Shown here: positions 1 to 7,684 of the stretch, piece after piece | How positions within the stretch are numbered: position 1 is the stretch's first letter | How the letters are laid out: the number at the start of each line of letters is the position of its first letter | NCBI GenBank assembly: GCA_001775395.1 | Contig: MEWP01000155.1 | Location: 1-50,018, forward strand | Length of the DNA stretch: 50,018 nt | Direction of reading: 5' to 3' | Source of the DNA: a candidate division Zixibacteria bacterium RBG_16_53_22 | Lineage (GTDB): Bacteria > Zixibacteria > MSB-5A5 > UBA10806 | The notes under the pieces: model-generated | Database searches by the model: none | What the model saw: only the letters and a program-made list of their open reading frames with translations | What the model was told of the DNA's origin: nothing | Made by a program: the position numbers and the translations under genes

Positions 1-220
1 ATATTCTCGCCCCGCAATGACGGCATTGGCCGCGCAGAATCAGGTATGACAGGATGGGGATGTTGTCATAGGGCTTGACAGGATTCTTGCATTGTGGGCA
101 GTGCGAACCGGGCCGGACAATGGAGATCTCCCGCGGCAGGCGGTAGATCAAAACATTCAGGAAACTTCCGAACGTAATGGCGAAAATGAAGACCAATATT
201 AGTACCAATGGATCATGCAT
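1..220 (-). CDS. pilD: Prepilin peptidase, N-terminal part (cut by window edge)
   Basis: The 73 visible residues begin at an ATG at 220 and run off the window. They hold a first membrane helix ending in GSFLNVLIYRLP, then a cytoplasmic zinc-type loop with two CxxC pairs (C41/C44 and C66/C69) around KPYDNIPILSYLILRGQC. This is the hallmark N-terminus of bifunctional type IV prepilin leader peptidases/N-methyltransferases (GspO/PilD family), inner-membrane enzymes that cut pre-pilins after Gly and methylate the new N-terminus. The catalytic aspartates lie outside the window. No strong ribosome binding site is seen. It lies 54 bases downstream of a pilin gene, which is a likely substrate. Confidence 0.93.
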   Translation of the reverse strand, partial: MHDPLVLILVFIFAITFGSFLNVLIYRLPREISIVRPGSHCPQCKNPVKPYDNIPILSYLILRGQCRHCGARI

Positions 221-274
221 AAAGTTAATATAGAAAAAAGCGGGATTTTGTGAAAGGGTAAAAAAGGAACGGAA

Positions 275-706
275 CTACTGCGTGGCATCATCAATGGTGT
301 TTAACAATGTGCCTGTTTGGTCGATCGTCCAGGTATCGATAGCAGCATCGTCGTCTATATTCCCCGTGGCTGTGCATGTGAAAGTTGTGCGGGTGGAGAC
401 CATGGCATATGAATATCTGGCGGGAAGCATGACCTCGACATGAATCTGGGCATAGGCAATAGGCGCTCCGGAAGAGGCGGTCGCTCCATTAAGGCAGTAC
501 GAGTCGTTCAGGCCGAAATAAGCCTCCTGCATGGTGTAAATCTGCTTAAGAAGCCCCTTGGCCTCTGATTGCTTCGCTTTGGTCGACGCCATCATGAAAC
601 GGGGCAGGGCCATGGAGGCCAGAATACCTATGATAACCACCACGATCATTAGCTCGATTAGCGTAAAGCCGTGGTTTCTTATTCTTCTTGGCTGTCGCGT
701 TTTCAT
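275..706 (-). CDS. Type IV pilin / pseudopilin, copy 1
   Basis: A 143-residue pre-pilin. The leader ends in HG at residues 12-13, followed by FTLIELMIVVVIIGILA, the class III signal and hydrophobic alpha1 helix; Glu18 is Glu5 of the mature protein. C71 and C111 in the globular part are placed to form a disulfide, also found in the neighbouring paralogue at 788-1204. The start has a good Shine-Dalgarno (AGGAG, about 6 bases away). Major pilin and minor pseudopilin cannot be told apart from sequence alone. Its leader is longer and more basic than that of copy 2. It lies downstream of copy 2 with a hairpin between them, so it may be expressed at a lower level by read-through. Confidence 0.93.
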   Translation of the reverse strand: MKTRQPRRIRNHGFTLIELMIVVVIIGILASMALPRFMMASTKAKQSEAKGLLKQIYTMQEAYFGLNDSYCLNGATASSGAPIAYAQIHVEVMLPARYSYAMVSTRTTFTCTATGNIDDDAAIDTWTIDQTGTLLNTIDDATQ

Positions 707-749
707 TGTCGTCTCCTATCGTGCCCGGAGTCTTTCTGCTAATAAGAAT

Positions 750-772
750 GGGGGACGGGTGTTCCGTCCCCC
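750..772 (-). terminator. Perfect 9-bp hairpin between the two pilin genes
   Basis: GGGGGACGG pairs perfectly with CCGTCCCCC across a 5-base loop. On the minus strand it follows the stop of pilin copy 2 and is followed by ATTCTTATT, a weak U-run. It could be a leaky terminator or an mRNA-stabilising hairpin that makes copy 2 more abundant than copy 1. Confidence 0.55.
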
Positions 773-787
773 AAGTTTCCCATTGTG

Positions 788-1204
788 CTAGAGCACCGAA
801 TCGTCTTGGTTACAGGCCAGAGTACCCGTGTCGTCAATCTGCCAAATGTCTGTCGTGGCATCGTCGTCGAGAGTCGTGGCCGTAGCTACGCAGGTGAATG
901 TATTGGCCGCAGCGGTCATTACATATGCATAGCGGGCGGTAGCGCCGATATCAACACCGATCCTGGCGAACGTGGTCGGGGCAGCAGCTGATGCGGTGAT
1001 ACCGTTAAGGCAGTAGGAGTTGAATTCCTGCCTGTAGGCGTGCTGCATGGTGTAGATCTGCTTCAGAAGCTGCTTGGCCTCCGACTGCTTGGACTTGGTT
1101 GTCGAGCGCATGAAACGCGGTATCGCCAGAGCGGCCAGGATACCGATGATGACCACAACGATCATCAATTCGATCAGGGTGAAGCCTTTGTTGTTCTTCT
1201 TCAT
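788..1204 (-). CDS. Type IV pilin, copy 2 (first gene of the pilin unit)
   Basis: A 138-residue pre-pilin with the short basic leader MKKNNKG, then FTLIELMIVVVIIGILAALAIPRF; Glu12 is the mature Glu5. C65 and C105 match the cysteine pair of the downstream paralogue and there is an extra C131 near the C-terminus. The two proteins share most of the alpha1 helix and the SKQSEAK / LLKQIYTMQ stretch, so they are clear duplicates that diverge in the globular half. A GAGGTG ribosome binding site precedes the ATG. A sigma-54 type promoter match lies about 140 bases upstream. The short leader and first position suggest this is the major pilin; that is inference. Confidence 0.94.
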   Translation of the reverse strand: MKKNNKGFTLIELMIVVVIIGILAALAIPRFMRSTTKSKQSEAKQLLKQIYTMQHAYRQEFNSYCLNGITASAAAPTTFARIGVDIGATARYAYVMTAAANTFTCVATATTLDDDATTDIWQIDDTGTLACNQDDSVL

Positions 1205-1690
1205 TTTACACCTCTCTTAAGATTGGGGTTAGATGTTTTCCTACTATTTTATCGAACTTTGCGGCTGTGACTTTAACGAGAATTATGGCTGTATAGTCCG
1301 ATTCCTCCTATTCTGTTTTCAAACAGCCATGGCCATATAGGGCAAACGGCATGCCAACGGCAGAGGCTAAACGTAGCCAACTGAAACGAGACGCATAATA
1401 GCTTGTTTATCAGGAGGTTAAGATAAATGGCCGGCTGCGATTGCTATGATTGCTGGCATCCGTAAAGTCAAATATTTGAGTTTTGACCATTGCGTTTTGC
1501 ATAACGCCAAAGGAATACCTGCTTTCCCGGTGATCAATGGAACAACCGATGGTTACATTTGAAACATATGCTTCATTAGCAGTATCAGGCCTTCCTGACA
1601 CTCCATGGAGTAATTTAACGTTTCCTGTTCCGTCAGGTCGTCCATGCGGACCAGTATGGGTAGGTCGAAGAACGTGACCTGACGGAATGT
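1205..1690. other. Pilin upstream region, non-coding
   Basis: About 490 bases without a convincing gene. It holds the pilin leader, the sigma-54 promoter match at 1342-1356 and an inverted repeat TTTATC-N10-GATAAA at 1406-1427. That repeat lies about 50-70 bases upstream of the -24 box and could be an activator site. An open frame at 1410-1763 (minus) runs through the terminator at 1691-1734, has no family resemblance and was not accepted. Confidence 0.5.
1342..1356 (-). promoter_or_regulatory. Sigma-54 (-24/-12) promoter match for the pilin genes
   Basis: Read on the minus strand the bases are TGGCAT-GCCGT-TTGC. This matches the sigma-54 consensus TGGCAY-N5-TTGC with correct spacing of the GG and GC elements. 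Predicted transcription start is near 1330, giving a leader of about 125 bases before the pilin ATG at 1204. Pilin genes driven by RpoN with a PilR-type activator are well known, and a sigma-54 response regulator lies at 36965-38299. Confidence 0.65.
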
Positions 1691-1734
1691 AAGAAAAGCG
1701 CCAGGTCACGCCCAAATGGGCTACGACCTGGCGC
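1691..1734 (-). terminator. Intrinsic terminator of the DUF2723 operon
   Basis: GCGCCAGGTC pairs perfectly with GACCTGGCGC, with an inner GCCC/GGGC stem and an ATTT-type loop. On the minus strand the stem is followed at once by TTTTCTT. It sits 35 bases beyond the stop of the gene at 1769-3544, as expected for a Rho-independent terminator. Confidence 0.88.
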
Positions 1735-1768
1735 AACATGAAAGGCTTTAGGCGCCGGAGCACCTGAC

Positions 1769-3544
1769 CTACTTGATATTCGCATTAGAGGCCACCGTAT
1801 TCAAGGTGGCGAAATAGCGGTCGGCAAGATCGTGAAGGCCGCGGTCGCGGTAATATTCGCCGCGGCACTGCAGCCATAACACCCAGGTGCGGATACTTTC
1901 AATATCATTAGAGCCCCTGGCCCGACTGAAATAGACATCATCTGGGGATGATTCTTGTCCGATGCCTGTTGTATCGACCGAAAGAAGATATCCCAGCCCT
2001 TGCGGATGAAGATATCTGGCCAGAGGTCTGCTGGAGTAATCGTATTCGACATATATTGGACGCCTCGACACGGCGACATTGACAAGCGCCCTGTAGTAAT
2101 TTTGACGGGAACTTTCAGTTTTGATATCGAGACCGAGCATTCTATTCGTCTGTCTCCTGCCCCACTCGTGATCCCAATTATAGATATTGATAATGACCCG
2201 ATCATCATATCGGTTGGATAAAGCCTGTTTTGCAAGCAAGCTGAAATAGGTGTTATATGACGACGTGAGAATCACGGCTCCATCCGGGGAATTATCGAGA
2301 TAATCCTCGGCTATGTTTCCGGCGGCGGTCACTCTCGAAAGATCGGCCGAAAGAAAATTGTTCAAGCATGGACCGATGCAAATGGCCAGGCCGATCGCCA
2401 CGGAAATTACGGCGCCCCCGGAGGATATGCCCTTGACGGACGCGGTCGAGGCTTTTCGCGAGACGGCTTGATAGATGAATTCCAGCCCGACTGCCAGGCA
2501 TAGAGCAACGACCGCCAGCGAAATAATCAGGTAGCCGTGGAGATCGAAATTCTCATAAAAGTAGCTGGCCGCCAGGGAAATCGAAAGCAAATTGAAGCCG
2601 AGAATTACGAGTATGGCCCGGCCGACCCCATGACTGTTAAGGCCGAGATATATCGCCCCAATTACCGCCAGCAACAGCCCCGGTATACCCACCTGCCTGC
2701 TCATGAGGCCGATGACGAAACCGATCTCATCGATGATGTGGCCGAATAATCCGCCTTTGATCGAAGTCGAAAAATCTTTGATGAAAATGTAGTCGAGCAG
2801 GCTTTTCATATTCGATGGGTCGCCCCAGTTTAGAGCGGAATTACCCTGCGCTCTGAGATATATGATCATATATAGCCCGGACGCGATCGCGAGCGCCAAC
2901 GCAATTCCGGCCACGATCTGCCTGGCCCCCGGGCCGTTAGAGCCTCGCATAAGTAGCAACAGGCCCGGCACAGATAGAGCTATGGTTAGGTTATGAACGC
3001 CAAGCATGAGGCCAAGGATCACAAAGAACAATATGCCGGCCGAAGCGAACCCATGCTCCTGTCTCCTGATCTTGAATGCCAGGAGTGTCAGCGCCGCAAA
3101 CCCCGCGAAATTGAGCGAATAGACTTCGAATCGCGTCGCCTGTATGCCATATGAGAATGAGACTCCCATCAGCACAGTCGGTATGAGGGCGAGAATAGCC
3201 GCGAAGACGCTGGGTCTGTGAAAATCAAGACCACTGATAGTCTTTTTTATCACCAGATACCAAAGAACCAGCCCCAAAGCGGCAAAGAATGCTGAGAACA
3301 GGTTGAGGGCGTGGGCCGGATTAGCGGGAATGAGCCAATTCCAAATTTCCGCCAGGATCAGGAACGTGGGGAATCCCGGCGGATGCGGCACGCCGTTTGA
3401 AAGCACGGCCGCCGTCAGCTCGGCGGAATCCCAAAAGTAGAATATCGGGCAAGCCTGAACGGCGAATAAGAGGCCGAAGCTCGCGAAAATTAAGAGTGGA
3501 ATCAGCAATCGCGGCATACATAATGATTTTCGGCAGATTTTCAA
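1769..3544 (-). CDS. DUF2723 multi-pass membrane protein, O-mannosyltransferase-like
   Basis: A 591-residue inner-membrane protein. After the first helix, WDSAELTAAVLSNGVPHPPG (residues 38-57) is the signature of the DUF2723 family: an acidic pair followed by HPPG, as in GT-C type lipid-linked sugar transferases related to protein O-mannosyltransferases. About ten further hydrophobic helices follow, then a soluble C-terminal part with YFSLLAKQAL and Tyr-rich segments. It is the last gene of a four-gene unit and ends at a strong terminator. The start is uncertain: TTG at 3544 is used here and ATG at 3517 is an alternative. The nearest good ribosome binding site precedes an ATG at 3557 in a different frame. 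The exact sugar and acceptor are unknown. Confidence 0.85.
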   Translation of the reverse strand: MKICRKSLCMPRLLIPLLIFASFGLLFAVQACPIFYFWDSAELTAAVLSNGVPHPPGFPTFLILAEIWNWLIPANPAHALNLFSAFFAALGLVLWYLVIKKTISGLDFHRPSVFAAILALIPTVLMGVSFSYGIQATRFEVYSLNFAGFAALTLLAFKIRRQEHGFASAGILFFVILGLMLGVHNLTIALSVPGLLLLMRGSNGPGARQIVAGIALALAIASGLYMIIYLRAQGNSALNWGDPSNMKSLLDYIFIKDFSTSIKGGLFGHIIDEIGFVIGLMSRQVGIPGLLLAVIGAIYLGLNSHGVGRAILVILGFNLLSISLAASYFYENFDLHGYLIISLAVVALCLAVGLEFIYQAVSRKASTASVKGISSGGAVISVAIGLAICIGPCLNNFLSADLSRVTAAGNIAEDYLDNSPDGAVILTSSYNTYFSLLAKQALSNRYDDRVIINIYNWDHEWGRRQTNRMLGLDIKTESSRQNYYRALVNVAVSRRPIYVEYDYSSRPLARYLHPQGLGYLLSVDTTGIGQESSPDDVYFSRARGSNDIESIRTWVLWLQCRGEYYRDRGLHDLADRYFATLNTVASNANIK

Positions 3545-3655
3545 AATTATGAAGCATGATGCGGCTCTCCCCCTGTCAGGTCGGCTGTCGGGACATTAGA
3601 ACGATAAGCCTGCCTGAATAATCGGGGTCAGACCTCCGGGCGGGCCTAAGGCGGA

Positions 3656-4507
3656 TTATTCCAGACGCCTGTAAAGCAAGACAGCCGCGCCGTATACGAA
3701 GAAATTAACGAATACCCCGGAGATAATATAGAAAAGCAGGATAACCGGGATGAGGTCGGGATTCAGGAGACCGATTATTCGAGGGGCGAAATCAGTCATA
3801 AGCTCATTCAACACAAGGCGCAGGACATTGGGGATGAAAACAACAGAAAAGGTCATCACTGGATAACGGAAAAAACCGACAAGACCATCCATTAAAGCCT
3901 CGCCCATCCCCTTATTGTCCAACACTACGCCCACTACACCATAGATGAGCAGGGCGGTCACCAGAAGTCCCGCGGTCTGAAGAACGATTCCGATTCCGGC
4001 CGACATATTCGGCGAACCCCTCATCATGTCCTTCAGGATAACCGAGGGCACATAAAAGATAAGAAGAACCAGGACGGTTTCAACCAACCATAGCAAGAGA
4101 AGCCTGAGATAGCGGTTAAAGGCGATTCCGAGGCCGTCGCGCATGGTCAACCATTGGCGCGAGAAGGCGCCATCTAAACGTCGGATGACCACGGCCAGCA
4201 TTATGATCCAGAGGGTCGGCCCCAAGATGAATGTCTCATACCCGGCATATATCGTGGGCAGCGCCAGGTAATATTGCGGGTAATGAAAGGCTTGTGCCGG
4301 CACGAACAACGAGAGTATCGGCTTGATTATGGATATCAACACCGGGGCATAAAACCACAGAAACATGGCCGTTCCCAGAAGCTGAAAAACGGCCACGATG
4401 AAAAACGGCGAATACCAGGAAATCTTCAACAGGCTCGCGAAGAGCTGGCCGTAGACACCGAGAAAAAGATTTAATTTATCGAGAAGGGATAGCCTGACCT
4501 TTACCAT
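3656..4507 (-). CDS. Multi-pass inner-membrane protein of unknown function
   Basis: A 283-residue protein with about six long hydrophobic helices and a short basic N-terminus (MVKVRLSLLDKLN). The loops carry few charged residues apart from a central RRLDGAFSRQ segment. I do not recognise a family motif; it looks like the general class of six-helix membrane proteins that make up ABC or envelope accessory subunits, but no catalytic residues stand out. The ATG overlaps the last seven bases of the upstream lipoprotein gene, so the two are translationally coupled and probably act together. A 111-base gap then separates it from the DUF2723 gene. Confidence 0.8.
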   Translation of the reverse strand: MVKVRLSLLDKLNLFLGVYGQLFASLLKISWYSPFFIVAVFQLLGTAMFLWFYAPVLISIIKPILSLFVPAQAFHYPQYYLALPTIYAGYETFILGPTLWIIMLAVVIRRLDGAFSRQWLTMRDGLGIAFNRYLRLLLLWLVETVLVLLIFYVPSVILKDMMRGSPNMSAGIGIVLQTAGLLVTALLIYGVVGVVLDNKGMGEALMDGLVGFFRYPVMTFSVVFIPNVLRLVLNELMTDFAPRIIGLLNPDLIPVILLFYIISGVFVNFFVYGAAVLLYRRLE

Positions 4508-6660
4508 TGGGAGCTGCCGAGAAACGATCGGGAACTATGATCGCGACGGTCGTAGACCTCCATCCAATAGTAATACGTTTTCCCCTGAATGGTATTCCTG
4601 TCATTATAGGAACTGGTTTCCGGATTCGGGCTTAAGAAAACCACGATGGCCTGGGTCGGTGTCGAAAGGGTATCTCTGAGAATCCTATAGCTGCCGAAAT
4701 CCGGAATATCTGCAGGCACCCAGGTCACGGTCAGGAAATTGGTGTCGGGGATGACGACGCCGCTTACATTTCCTGGCGCGATGTCGCTCAAATTGGCCCG
4801 GACCGCATTGGAGGCGGCGCTGTTTCCGCCGTTATCATAGGTTTGAACTACATACCAGAAATTGGCCGTATCGATTCCGTCAGGCATGGATGGATGATCC
4901 AGGAAGATGGTCGATTCCTGATCGGTTATGACACCAACTAACAGACTGTCGTCGCGGCCCAGGTCCTCGCGCCATGTGAAGATTCTAAACTCCCTGAAAT
5001 CATCCAATGCCGACTGGCTCCACGAGAGGTCGATATCCTCATAAAAGTCCGGCTCGGGAAATAGCGGGACGAGGAGTGCAGGATCCGGAGGTTCGTCGAT
5101 CCCGGTCCGGCCCGAGGCGGTATTGGACCAGGCGGAATTACCGGCTCTGTCGAGCGACAGCACCCCGTAGTAATATATTGTATTCGACAGGAGGTCGCTG
5201 TCGATGAAACTCACCTCGGCGCCGGAAGCGAAGACCAGAATATCCGAGGTGTCAACCACGCCGTTACTGGAACGGTAAAGCTCGTAGCGAAGGAAATCCT
5301 GATCATCGCACGCCGACCAGGCGATATCCAGTTGGTCGTAAGTGCCCGGCACTGTCACGATCGGAAATAGAACGACACCCTGGGGAGGCATGTTGGGATT
5401 GGTCGAGGCGTGGGCCTCGTTGGATCCGCCCCACAAGCCGGTATTGTCTATCACGTAGACTTTGTAGTAGTAGGTCGTATTGGGAGCCAGGCCGGTATCG
5501 GGCAACGAGGTTGTGCCGGCCGATGCTATCGACCGGACCAGAAAGTCAGTGGAATCCGTGCCGGCCGAGGTCGATCGGTATATTCGATATTGGGCGAAAT
5601 CAGATGCCGCAGAAGCGCTCCAGCTTATTAGCAGGCGGTCATGGCGATCAGGTTCGCTGGTGATGCTGTAAATCGAGACCGGGTCGGGAGCGCGCCTGAC
5701 AGAGATATTCTCCCGGCATCGAATCCGGTCGGCCCTGTTGCCGGCACGATCCGCGAAGTCGCCGAAAACAGCGCCGTTTTCGAAATCAAGGTCGCTTCCG
5801 ATATCGTAGTCGGCTTCATATATGCCATCATCCGCATTTATGTCACCGCGGCTCCCGTCGTCATACAGGTCGACGGTCGCCTGGTTCTGTCCGATTACTA
5901 CCACGGCCTGCCCTTCGATTTCACCACAGAAGAGCCTGAAATGGACTCGATCTCCTGCCGAGAGGGGTGCCCCGGCGGGGGCAAACTTAAGCGAATCCAT
6001 AAAAGCCTCGGTGTCGAGAATTATGCTGTCGGAGTAATAATTCGAAGTCACATTATCAGTGAGGTCACGGAAGCGAGCATATACTGCATACGACCCATCG
6101 CCCGGAGGTATCACCCAGGGCCTTGACGGCGCATAACTCTCCCAGGAAGCACCGGCAAAGGATGAATCATCGGATATTTGCATATACCGGGTGCCGACAG
6201 GAGCCACTACGGTCAGCAGGATGATACTGCTGTTCGTGAAGATATCGCCTTCATTGATTATGACCGCGTAGAGATTGGGGACCGCGGAAACCGGGAGGCT
6301 GTGGTATCCCTCGAAATGGGCGCTGTTAACCGCCGCGACCTTGAAGAAATACGCGGTGCCGTTTTGAAGATTGGCCGCTTCATATGCCGTCTCGTCGATT
6401 TCATCGAGGATCTGATAATTCGAGGCGGTGGAATCGGAAATATAAAGGCGATAGAAAAGCACGGCGCCGGCATCCGAAATGTCCCATGATAAATATACGA
6501 TGCGGTCACCCACAGCCGCGCGGAGCTCGGTCGGTGTCGGCGGAACATTATATTGCTTGGGTGGGGAAACCGGGCTGGGAATCTGTCTATCGCAAGAGAG
6601 GAATAATCCGAAAAATATTATGGCCATTGCCAACGCATTATGCCCGCCGGTATTTCTCAT
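4501..6660 (-). CDS. Lipoprotein with multiple fibronectin type III domains
   Basis: A 719-residue exported lipoprotein. The lipobox LFLSC puts the lipidated cysteine at residue 23. At least five Fn3-like units can be read from their recurring signatures: a Trp followed by a short strand (LSWDIS, ISWSAS, IAWSAC, LSWSQS, VTWVP), RIYRSTS / ELYRSSN, and TxYYYKVYV / IYYYGVLS near the end. The second and third units, residues about 130-320, look more like other Ig-type folds. Such proteins are surface adhesins or scaffolds. It lies eight bases downstream of the PEGA gene and overlaps the next membrane-protein gene, so it belongs to the same operon. Partner and ligand are unknown. Confidence 0.88.
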   Translation of the reverse strand: MRNTGGHNALAMAIIFFGLFLSCDRQIPSPVSPPKQYNVPPTPTELRAAVGDRIVYLSWDISDAGAVLFYRLYISDSTASNYQILDEIDETAYEAANLQNGTAYFFKVAAVNSAHFEGYHSLPVSAVPNLYAVIINEGDIFTNSSIILLTVVAPVGTRYMQISDDSSFAGASWESYAPSRPWVIPPGDGSYAVYARFRDLTDNVTSNYYSDSIILDTEAFMDSLKFAPAGAPLSAGDRVHFRLFCGEIEGQAVVVIGQNQATVDLYDDGSRGDINADDGIYEADYDIGSDLDFENGAVFGDFADRAGNRADRIRCRENISVRRAPDPVSIYSITSEPDRHDRLLISWSASAASDFAQYRIYRSTSAGTDSTDFLVRSIASAGTTSLPDTGLAPNTTYYYKVYVIDNTGLWGGSNEAHASTNPNMPPQGVVLFPIVTVPGTYDQLDIAWSACDDQDFLRYELYRSSNGVVDTSDILVFASGAEVSFIDSDLLSNTIYYYGVLSLDRAGNSAWSNTASGRTGIDEPPDPALLVPLFPEPDFYEDIDLSWSQSALDDFREFRIFTWREDLGRDDSLLVGVITDQESTIFLDHPSMPDGIDTANFWYVVQTYDNGGNSAASNAVRANLSDIAPGNVSGVVIPDTNFLTVTWVPADIPDFGSYRILRDTLSTPTQAIVVFLSPNPETSSYNDRNTIQGKTYYYWMEVYDRRDHSSRSFLGSSQW

Positions 6661-6668
6661 CAGACCTC

Positions 6669-7391
6669 CTAGAAACCTATCACATAACTGAGCATGATTC
6701 CTCCCTCGGCTGAGGCGCTGACCGTCGGAATAACGACATCGTTGCGAGGGAAGAATAGGATGGCGTCCAGGACATTGAGTGTCCAGACGCCAACGCCGAT
6801 ATAAAAAACCGTTCGCCGGTCATTTTCCGCCTTATATGCGACCCGCTGCGCGGCATCCTTGACGGCTTTGAGCCGAACGCTCTCCGAAATCGACGTGGCC
6901 TCGGCGTAAAGTTGGGCAGCGACGTCATAATCGGCCCGCTTGTCTTGATACTTCTTGTCGGAGAAGTATAATCCCGCCGCCGAAACTAATGTCCCCGCGA
7001 AGTACATGCCGCCCCTGAACGAATTTCCCGAATAGCGCTGACCCCAGCCGGGTATGAACAGCGACCTCAATCCCGCCTTGAATGCCGTCTTTCGCGAGAG
7101 ATTTATGGCTACGTTCCTGGAGGTGCCAGGAGCGAAATCGAGGTCACCTTTCCAATTCTCGTACCCGGGTGAGACTATCTTGGTCTTGTATCGACCCGAC
7201 AGATTGGAGGGAAGGCGGGCCGGCGTGCTGGTAACAAGATCATATTCTCCATCGAGGTAAACTGTCGCTCCCGAGGGATTGGTAGTCAGGTAAAAACCCT
7301 GAACATTCTGATCGGCCTGTTGCGCGGACAAGACGGCCGGCATCAGGGAAAATGCGCATGACAATATTAGAATATTCCTTGGAATCCTCAT
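6669..7391 (-). CDS. PEGA-domain membrane protein, DUF5683-like
   Basis: A 240-residue protein with a cleavable signal peptide ending near SAQQ. Residues about 28-96 are a PEGA domain, shown by FYLTTNPSGATVYLDG, TPARLP and YENWKG. The next segment, LRSLFIPGWGQRYSGN then RGGMYFAG, is typical of DUF5683-like proteins of the FCB group. The C-terminus has a further hydrophobic stretch. The ATG follows a GAGGGAG ribosome binding site. It is the first gene of the 7391-1769 unit, and a sigma-70 type promoter can be read at 7593-7621. A role in envelope structure is likely; nothing more specific can be said. Confidence 0.85.
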   Translation of the reverse strand: MRIPRNILILSCAFSLMPAVLSAQQADQNVQGFYLTTNPSGATVYLDGEYDLVTSTPARLPSNLSGRYKTKIVSPGYENWKGDLDFAPGTSRNVAINLSRKTAFKAGLRSLFIPGWGQRYSGNSFRGGMYFAGTLVSAAGLYFSDKKYQDKRADYDVAAQLYAEATSISESVRLKAVKDAAQRVAYKAENDRRTVFYIGVGVWTLNVLDAILFFPRNDVVIPTVSASAEGGIMLSYVIGF

Positions 7392-7592
7392 GTTGAAACT
7401 CCCTCAAATATTACCCTGGGGCCGGGGGCCACTTTTATCGTCCTCAGCATTCCGGATAATCTTCTTTGCATCTTTTACTCGCAAGCGCGCGCTATGTACT
7501 AAGTATTTATTCAGGGAATATAAATAATTCGGCCTCAAACGCAGCCACAAGGTTTCAGGCATCCCGCTATATTTCCATCATCCCCCAAAAAG

Positions 7593-7621
7593 AACATACA
7601 TGATACATAGGGAGTTGGCAA
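7593..7621 (-). promoter_or_regulatory. Possible sigma-70 promoter for the PEGA/Fn3/DUF2723 operon
   Basis: On the minus strand TTGCCA (-35) and TATGTT (-10) are separated by 17 bases. The site sits just after the terminator of the sugar transferase gene and about 200 bases upstream of the PEGA gene start, where a new promoter is needed. The -10 is only four of six to consensus. Confidence 0.35.
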
Positions 7622-7636
7622 GCAATTTGTAAGCAT

Positions 7637-7663
7637 AAAAAAAGGGGGATTCCGCAATCCCCC
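7637..7663 (-). terminator. Intrinsic terminator of the sugar transferase gene
   Basis: GGGGGATT pairs perfectly with AATCCCCC around a four-base loop, and on the minus strand the stem is followed by seven uridines. It begins about 22 bases past the stop codon at 7685. A textbook Rho-independent terminator. Confidence 0.93.
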
Positions 7664-7684
7664 GAACGGCTTTTGAAATCGCTG

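Noticed and set aside
1410-1763. Open frame of 117 codons on the minus strand
   Set aside because: It runs through the strong terminator at 1691-1734, needs a GTG start without a ribosome binding site and shows no protein-like pattern.
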